From Acidimicrobiales bacterium (GTDB taxonomy: Bacteria; Actinomycetota; Acidimicrobiia; Acidimicrobiales; Aldehydirespiratoraceae): a stretch of DNA of 64,000 nt. The notes beneath the pieces were generated by a model. The model was not told the origin of the DNA. It ran no database searches and was given only the letters and a program-made list of their open reading frames with translations. This document shows, piece after piece, positions 59,459 to 64,000 of this stretch. Numbering within the stretch: the first letter of the stretch is position 1; each line of letters opens with the position of its first letter. The stretch covers positions 1 to 64,000 of the forward strand of contig JAJCXZ010000032.1 in the NCBI GenBank assembly GCA_029263175.1, read 5' to 3'. Both the position numbers and the translations under genes were made by a program.

Positions 59459-59629
59459 ATGTTCGAGTTTCTCGCATCGAATTGGCTGTGGATCCTGTTC
59501 CTCGTGGTATTCGTCGCGATGCACCGCGGTGGCCACGGATGCGGCATGCACGGTCATCGTCACGGAACCGAGGAGACGTCTACCCAGGCCGGCGACGACC
59601 GACGGCCGTCACCGGCGGGGAAGTCATGA
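59459..59629 (+). CDS. Small membrane peptide with His-rich metal site
   Basis: A 56-residue protein: helix WLWILFLVVFVAM, then HRGGHGCGMHGHRHG, a His/Cys/Met-rich cluster suited to Cu or Zn, then a polar tail. GGGAG eight bases before the ATG. Similar to peptides found with CopA/CsoR loci. The following 150 bases to 59781 hold no gene I can support; a small hairpin CTGCC-GAAC-GGCAG lies just behind the stop. Confidence 0.65.
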   Translation: MFEFLASNWLWILFLVVFVAMHRGGHGCGMHGHRHGTEETSTQAGDDRRPSPAGKS

Positions 59630-59781
59630 GGCAGGTGATCGCCCTGCCGAACGGCAGGTGCTGGCGATGGAACTCACATCACAAGAGTTCTGAACCGTGA
59701 TCCACGGCTTGGTCTCGGCCCCGGTGTTCCTTCTCGCTTTCACCAGCGGCTTTGCCGACCGCTGGAGCCGTTGAGGAGCAG

Positions 59782-60132
59782 TCAGGAATCGCGGCGGAGC
59801 AATCGGGCGAGCTGGCGGCGGTCGCCCTCGCCGATGGTTTCGACAAAGTGGTTGAGAGCGGTGGCCGGATCGCGGGCGTCGGCCAGGACTTTGGCCATTG
59901 CATCGGCCACGTATTGGTCGCGGTTGGTGCGGGGACGGTAGACGTGGGCCTTGCCTTCGGGTTGGCGAGTGACTATGTCCTTCTGGAAAAGCCGCCGCAA
60001 TACCGTTACGACGGTGGTGTAGGCGAGATCAGCTTCGAGTCGCGCACCGACTTCCGCTGGCGTGAGCCAGCCGCCATGGTCCCAGAGCACTTCGAGCACC
60101 GCTCGCTCGAGTTCACCATTGCGTCGTCGCAT
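59782..60132 (-). CDS. BlaI/MecI/CopY-family repressor
   Basis: A 116-residue winged-helix repressor: ELERAVLEVLWDHGGWLTPA, recognition helix LAYTTVVTVLRRLFQKDIVT, and the wing EGKAHVYRPRTNRDQY. The C-terminal dimer helix has no Cys-box of the CopY type, so it is a BlaI-like factor inactivated by proteolysis rather than by copper. It follows the M56 peptidase gene by 18 bases in the same direction. Boxes resembling its operator precede 54329 and 61137. In Mycobacterium tuberculosis BlaI has been reported to control energy-metabolism genes, which makes this context meaningful. Confidence 0.88.
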   Translation of the reverse strand: MRRRNGELERAVLEVLWDHGGWLTPAEVGARLEADLAYTTVVTVLRRLFQKDIVTRQPEGKAHVYRPRTNRDQYVADAMAKVLADARDPATALNHFVETIGEGDRRQLARLLRRDS

Positions 60133-60150
60133 TACGTGCCCACCATGTCG

Positions 60151-60987
60151 CTATGTTCCGATCCCAAGCCAGGTCATCTCGAGCAGCACCGCGACACCCG
60201 TCAGGATAGCGAGACTCAGCGAGAGCGCAACGAGTCCCGAACGGGCTCCCACCTCAGCGCCGAGGGCGTCGCGCCTCATGGCCGTTCCCGCGCTATCGGC
60301 CATCTGGAGGGCAGCTCCGATCGATGCTGTGCCGACGATACGCCGGGCGTCAGCGTCGGCGACACGTTCGAGTGAGTCTCGCAACGCCCGAGTGGCACTC
60401 CGCATCCCGGGGACGAAGCAGAAACCGCGTTCGAGTGTCCGGGCGAGGAGCATTTGCCGGTGATGGCCGTGTCGTCGATGGGACTCTTCGTGATGAACAA
60501 TTGCTCGGATCTCCGGGCGGCTCAACTCCCTGAGGGCGCCCTGCGACATCACGACGCTGCCGTTCGGACCCGGGACAGCAGCGGCGAGAAAATCGTCGGT
60601 CGGAAGCGTGGCGACGACGATGTGGTCGATCAGCGCTACCGGTGCGTAGCGGAGGTTGGCTTCAAGCTCGCGGCGGCGTCGCATCGCTTTCCAGAGGGCT
60701 GATGAGCCACTGCAGAACGCGAACGAAAGGATCAAGACGCTGATCCAGCCGCTGACGGGGAAGGCCGGGATCAGGTGTCGCGCCTGGATGCCGTCGCTCG
60801 TCGAGGCGGCGCTGCCGAGAAGTGCTGCCGCACACGTCACGAGCATCGTCAACAAGATGAGGGAGGCGAACACCACCGACCAGATTGCCGCGATCGCTGC
60901 TGGAGCTGGATCGATGTTGAAGCGGCCAGCCACGGCGGGGACTGCGAGGAGAGCCAATGTCAAGATCAGGATCTCGAAGACAGTCAT
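60151..60987 (-). CDS. M56-family membrane peptidase (BlaR1-like)
   Basis: A 278-residue membrane metalloprotease. Hydrophobic helices at about 5-20, 30-60 and 78-95; zinc motif IVHHEESHRRHGHH (HExxH); and a final hydrophobic helix. It lacks the extracellular penicillin-binding sensor of BlaR1, so it must detect another signal, perhaps through the membrane or redox state. It is expected to cut or trigger loss of the BlaI-like repressor encoded right behind it. The gene is divergent from coxB, and the box at 61109 lies in the shared promoter. Confidence 0.88.
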   Translation of the reverse strand: MTVFEILILTLALLAVPAVAGRFNIDPAPAAIAAIWSVVFASLILLTMLVTCAAALLGSAASTSDGIQARHLIPAFPVSGWISVLILSFAFCSGSSALWKAMRRRRELEANLRYAPVALIDHIVVATLPTDDFLAAAVPGPNGSVVMSQGALRELSRPEIRAIVHHEESHRRHGHHRQMLLARTLERGFCFVPGMRSATRALRDSLERVADADARRIVGTASIGAALQMADSAGTAMRRDALGAEVGARSGLVALSLSLAILTGVAVLLEMTWLGIGT

Positions 60988-61108
60988 CGTTTCGCCCGCG
61001 AAGTCAGCATCGCCGCAACCTATATCACGCCGGCGTCGACAGAAAGTAGTTGCGGAACTGGATGCGGCGGCCGGCCTTTACTGGATTCGGACGATGAGCT
61101 GGATTGAC

Positions 61109-61125
61109 AGCTACAAGCTGTAGTA
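61109..61125 (+). promoter_or_regulatory. BlaI/MecI-type box between M56 peptidase and oxidase genes
   Basis: AGCTACA-agc-TGTAGTA: the right arm equals the consensus, the left arm differs at two positions; CTACA/TGTAG are perfect inverted 5-mers. The box lies 12 bases before the oxidase subunit II start and about 120 before the peptidase gene, so one repressor can control both directions. Confidence 0.75.
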
Positions 61126-61136
61126 GGTTGCACCTC

Positions 61137-61886
61137 GTGTCGGGGGATGAATCGAAAAAGGCCAACACTCGCTGGGTAGTGATGACCGGGCTGCTATGGG
61201 TTGTCGCCACCGTGCTCGGGGAACTGGCGGTGGCCGCGATCGAATGGCACCCGTTCGGAGCTTCACGCGAGGCGCGAATAACTGACGATGCGTTCGACCT
61301 GCTCATGGTGCTCTCAGTTCCCGTCATCTCGTTCGTCCTTGTGATGGGCGGGGTTGCACTGGTTCGCGGCCGCGGCGGCGTCATCGATGAGGACGGACCT
61401 CCGGTCCGGTCACACCGGCTGTTCATCGGCGGATGGGTCGTCCTCACGAGCGCTCTCGCCGTGCTCGTCATCATCACGCCGGGATTCTCCGGCCTTGATG
61501 AACTTCGCGCCGAGCCGGTCCCTGATCTTGTGATCGACGTTCATGCTGAACGATGGAACTGGGTGTACACCTACCCCGAATCAGGTCGCGAGACCCAGGG
61601 CGAGCTCGTATTGCCGGTGGACCAGCGCATCATGTTTCGCATTAGTAGCACCGACGTGATCCACTCGTTCTGGATTCCCGCGTTCCGGATCAAACAGGAC
61701 GCGGTCCCGGGCCAGATAACAACGACGATGGTGACGCCCGAAGCGCTCGGCGAGTTTGACAATGCCGACGAACTCCGTGTCCAGTGCGCTGAGCTGTGCG
61801 GCGTTGGGCACGCACGAATGTGGACGGGCGTGCGGGTCGTCACCGAAGCAGAGTTCGAGGAGTGGCTCGCTGGAGCCGGAGGATGA
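61137..61886 (+). CDS. ctaC: Cytochrome c oxidase subunit II (CuA)
   Basis: A 249-residue oxidase subunit. Two transmembrane helices are in the first 115 residues. The extracellular cupredoxin part has ERWNWVYTYPESG, DVIHSFWIPAFRIKQDAVPG and the CuA site RVQCAELCGVGHARM with both Cys, His and Met. The GTG start follows the BlaI-like box closely; a longer frame starts before that box and was rejected. It starts the terminal oxidase operon with subunit I 25 bases downstream, and accepts electrons from the c-type cytochrome. Confidence 0.92.
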   Translation: MSGDESKKANTRWVVMTGLLWVVATVLGELAVAAIEWHPFGASREARITDDAFDLLMVLSVPVISFVLVMGGVALVRGRGGVIDEDGPPVRSHRLFIGGWVVLTSALAVLVIITPGFSGLDELRAEPVPDLVIDVHAERWNWVYTYPESGRETQGELVLPVDQRIMFRISSTDVIHSFWIPAFRIKQDAVPGQITTTMVTPEALGEFDNADELRVQCAELCGVGHARMWTGVRVVTEAEFEEWLAGAGG

Positions 61887-61911
61887 ACATGACGGACTCT
61901 GGGGTGAGACG

Positions 61912-63738
61912 ATGAACATTCTTCGCGGCCTTGTTGGTGGGGCGTTGGGCTATGTCGTCGGTGCTGGGCTGATGATGGCGATTCGTTCGTCGGCCGGCGG
62001 CAGGGCGTGGGAGGTGGAGTCGGTCACCGCAGGAGCGTGGTTGTTCGCTCTGTCGGGCTGGTTGCTCGGAGTTGGCGTATGGCGCTACTGGGCCCGCGGT
62101 TGGTTCGGCAGGGACGTGGCGCCCTACACCGCGACCGGGGGGCGTCGGTACCTCGACTTCGATACGGACCACAAGGTCATCGGTATCCAGTACCTGGTCA
62201 CGTTTCTCGGCATGTTCTTCATGGCGGGCCTGTTTGCGATGTTGATGCGCTGGGAGTTGATGGGCAACGGGGAAGACATCGTCGGGCCTGATCAGTACAA
62301 CTCGATCATGAGCCTTCACGGCACGATGATGGTATTCGTCGCTGTGGCTGCGACCGTTGGCGCGTTCGGCAACTACGTCGTACCGATCATGATCGGGGCA
62401 GACGACATGGCCTTCCCCAAACTGAACGCGATGTCGTACTGGCTCGTCCCGCCGGTGCTCATCGCGCTGACGGCATCGTTCTTGGCCGGTGGGTACGACA
62501 CAGGCTGGACTGGCTATGCGCCTCTCTCCGTCCAGAGTGACGTTGGCGGACTGTTCTTCAACCTCGCGTTCTTCACGCTCGGTCTTTCTTCGATCGTGGG
62601 AGCGATCAACATCGTGGTGACGGTGGTGACGATGCGGGCCGAGGGCATGACCTGGACCCGCATGCCAATCTTTGTCTGGTCGATATTCGTGACCGCGATT
62701 CTGTCGTTCATCTTCACCCAGTTCATCGGGCTCGCCATGTTGATGGTCGTTCTCGATCGCACGGCCGGCACGATATTCTTCGATCCGGCCGCCGGTGGCT
62801 CGCCGCTGCTCTACCAGCATGTCTTCTGGTTCTATTCTCACCCCGCCGTCTACATCATGATCCTGCCCGCGTTCGGCATTACGCTCGAACTGGTCTCGAC
62901 GTTCACTCGCAAACCACTATTCGGCTACAAGTGGGCGGTCGGCGCTCTTCTCGGCATCATGAGCCTGAGCGCGGTGGTCTGGGCCCACCACATGTTCACC
63001 AGTGGCATGGCGGAGGCTCTACGCAAGCCGTTCCTCGCCAGCACCGAGCTGATCTCGATACCCACCGGGCTCATATTCCTCTGCGCGCTCGGCACGCTCT
63101 GGCTCGGAAAGATCCGATTCGAAGTGCCGATGCTGTTCGCGCTCGGCGTGTTGTTCAACTTCCTGATCGGCGGCATCACCGGTGTGTTCCTGGCCGACGT
63201 GCCGGTCGACATCCAACTCCAGGACACGTACTTCGTGGTCGCCCACTTCCACTATGTCATCCTCGGAGGCGGGATCTTTGGGCTCTTCGGAGCGACGTAC
63301 TATTGGTTCCCGAAGATGACCGGCCGCTCGATGAGCGATCGACTCGGGAAAGTCCACTTCTGGTGGATGATGATCGGGTTCAACGCCACCTTTCTGCCGA
63401 TGTTCATCCTCGGGATGCAGGGAATGAACCGGCGGGTTGCGGACTACTCACCCGACCTGGAGAGCGCGAACTTCGCTGTATCAATGGGAGGCTTCTTCCT
63501 CGGAACGAGCTTCGTGATCTTCTTGTTCAACTTCATCTGGAGTTGGGCCCGCGGGCCGGCCGCGCCGGCGGACCCATGGGGCTCGCTCACCCTCGAATGG
63601 CAGATCCCTTCGCCGCCGCCGCATGAGAACTTCACGTCGCCCCCGCTGGTGCTGTCCGACCCGTACGGATACGGCGACCCCGACTCCGTGCATGCGGACC
63701 TCGCGAGAGACGGCGCAAAGACGGTGGTGGAGAAATGA
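61912..63738 (+). CDS. ctaD: Cytochrome c oxidase subunit I, A2 type
   Basis: A 608-residue haem-copper oxidase with about fourteen helices. MSLHGTMMVFV holds the low-spin haem His. WFYSHPAVYIMILPAFG holds the CuB His and the cross-linked Tyr; YSHP instead of GHPE marks the A2 subfamily, which lacks the D-channel Glu. HHMFTSGM provides CuB histidines and VAHFHYVILGG the a3 and a ligands. The extra N-terminal two helices before FDTDHKVIGIQYL belong to this gene. The ATG fits the family. The stop overlaps the subunit IV gene as ATGA. Confidence 0.95.
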   Translation: MNILRGLVGGALGYVVGAGLMMAIRSSAGGRAWEVESVTAGAWLFALSGWLLGVGVWRYWARGWFGRDVAPYTATGGRRYLDFDTDHKVIGIQYLVTFLGMFFMAGLFAMLMRWELMGNGEDIVGPDQYNSIMSLHGTMMVFVAVAATVGAFGNYVVPIMIGADDMAFPKLNAMSYWLVPPVLIALTASFLAGGYDTGWTGYAPLSVQSDVGGLFFNLAFFTLGLSSIVGAINIVVTVVTMRAEGMTWTRMPIFVWSIFVTAILSFIFTQFIGLAMLMVVLDRTAGTIFFDPAAGGSPLLYQHVFWFYSHPAVYIMILPAFGITLELVSTFTRKPLFGYKWAVGALLGIMSLSAVVWAHHMFTSGMAEALRKPFLASTELISIPTGLIFLCALGTLWLGKIRFEVPMLFALGVLFNFLIGGITGVFLADVPVDIQLQDTYFVVAHFHYVILGGGIFGLFGATYYWFPKMTGRSMSDRLGKVHFWWMMIGFNATFLPMFILGMQGMNRRVADYSPDLESANFAVSMGGFFLGTSFVIFLFNFIWSWARGPAAPADPWGSLTLEWQIPSPPPHENFTSPPLVLSDPYGYGDPDSVHADLARDGAKTVVEK

Positions 63739-63944
63739 CGATCCTCACTAGTGCTCGTGAATCACCCGGGCAGGCTGCGCTCCTCGCCCTCGCTGTGCTC
63801 ACGGGTGTCGAATATGTCATCGGCGGGCGAGATATCACCGGGGCGTTCGCCATGCTGACGCTGATCGCGGTGGTGAAAGCGGCGGTCATCGTGATCGCGT
63901 TCATGCACCTGGCCAACGTTCTGCGAGGGAGTGCTGATGACTGA
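63735..63944 (+). CDS. Cytochrome oxidase subunit IV-like small protein
   Basis: A 69-residue membrane protein with two helices. The phrase LTLIAVVKAAVIVIAFMHLAN is typical of prokaryotic cytochrome c oxidase subunit IV, where the Lys and the FMHL end are conserved. It overlaps subunit I by four bases and the next gene by eight. It probably stabilises the oxidase core. Confidence 0.82.
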   Translation: MTILTSARESPGQAALLALAVLTGVEYVIGGRDITGAFAMLTLIAVVKAAVIVIAFMHLANVLRGSADD

Positions 63945-64000
63945 CCACGCGACACAGCTGCCGCACGTGACTCCGCGCATCACCATCAATCGCGCCGGAC
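63937..64000 (+). CDS. Start of next oxidase-operon gene, possibly subunit III (3' end outside window)
   Basis: ATG at 63937 opens MTDHATQLPHVTPRITINRA and runs out of the window. It overlaps the subunit IV gene. Position after subunits II, I and IV suggests subunit III, but the 21 residues seen do not prove it. Confidence 0.45.
   Translation, partial: MTDHATQLPHVTPRITINRAG

Noticed and set aside
59698-59775. 25-codon GTG frame after the His-rich peptide gene
   Set aside because: No ribosome site, no conservation signal, and it ends just before the BlaI gene's end; too short to support.
61840-62841. 333-codon minus-strand open frame
   Set aside because: Antisense to the strongly conserved oxidase subunit I.
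1-64000. tRNA, rRNA, CRISPR array, insertion sequence or prophage
   Set aside because: No cloverleaf, rRNA-like stretch, repeat-spacer array, transposase or phage structural protein was recognised by reading.

Overview
The window is high-GC, gene-dense bacterial chromosome with many ATGA/GTGA/TGATG gene overlaps and frequent GTG starts. An F420-type luciferase-like oxidoreductase, ECF sigma factors, S-layer-homology repeats, an A2-type haem-copper oxidase and a CsoR/CopA module point to an actinobacterium. Acidimicrobiia is my best guess, but that is inference. No rRNA, tRNA, CRISPR array, prophage or insertion sequence was recognised.

Layout. 1-4317: end of an F420-type oxidoreductase gene, then a permease-ATPase-permease-lipoprotein ABC importer of the NMT1/pyrimidine type, closed by a strong hairpin. 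4405-7009: PPOX flavoprotein, two lipoproteins and a PAS-like/Cys-cluster protein. 7128-10944: a three-gene operon (NTF2-like, methyltransferase, hydrolase) next to a LuxR regulator. 11010-17677: small-molecule enzymes, four methyltransferases counting the one at 7997, an MBL-fold hydrolase and an ArsR-AHSA1 pair with a palindromic operator. 17780-24143: ECF sigma, zinc-finger anti-sigma, ABC exporter and cytochrome P450. 24189-25459: PadR operon with a large inverted-repeat operator. 25459-41068: dioxygenase, S-layer-anchored 5'-nucleotidase, Met-rich protein plus diguanylate cyclase, PRMT-like methyltransferase, an alanine-racemase-fold protein lacking the catalytic Tyr, thiolase, broken cupin, MBL-fold protein, a second ECF sigma/membrane module, DUF523 and an SDR.

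41106-64000 is the most interesting part, a metal and respiration island. csoR and a cupredoxin-HMA-P1B-ATPase-YHS fusion copA stand next to CsoR-like palindromes. One of these lies exactly in the 17-bp spacer of the copA promoter. An ABC exporter, small His/Met-rich membrane proteins, a SHOCT protein, transporters and LemA follow. Next comes an operon that joins an FAD/iron-sulfur oxidoreductase to a split cytochrome b (b6/subunit IV type), a Rieske protein and a dihaem cytochrome c. A BlaI/M56 pair follows, then an A2-type cytochrome oxidase operon that runs off the window. BlaI-like boxes sit upstream of both respiratory operons. This suggests one BlaI/M56 switch controls a complete quinol-to-oxygen chain beside a copper-homeostasis locus.

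Several genes are interrupted: cupin 35723, AAA ATPase 46987, Glu-type dehydrogenase 48778 and DUF1269-like 53089. One interruption falls in a 7-C run, so sequence error must be weighed against true decay.
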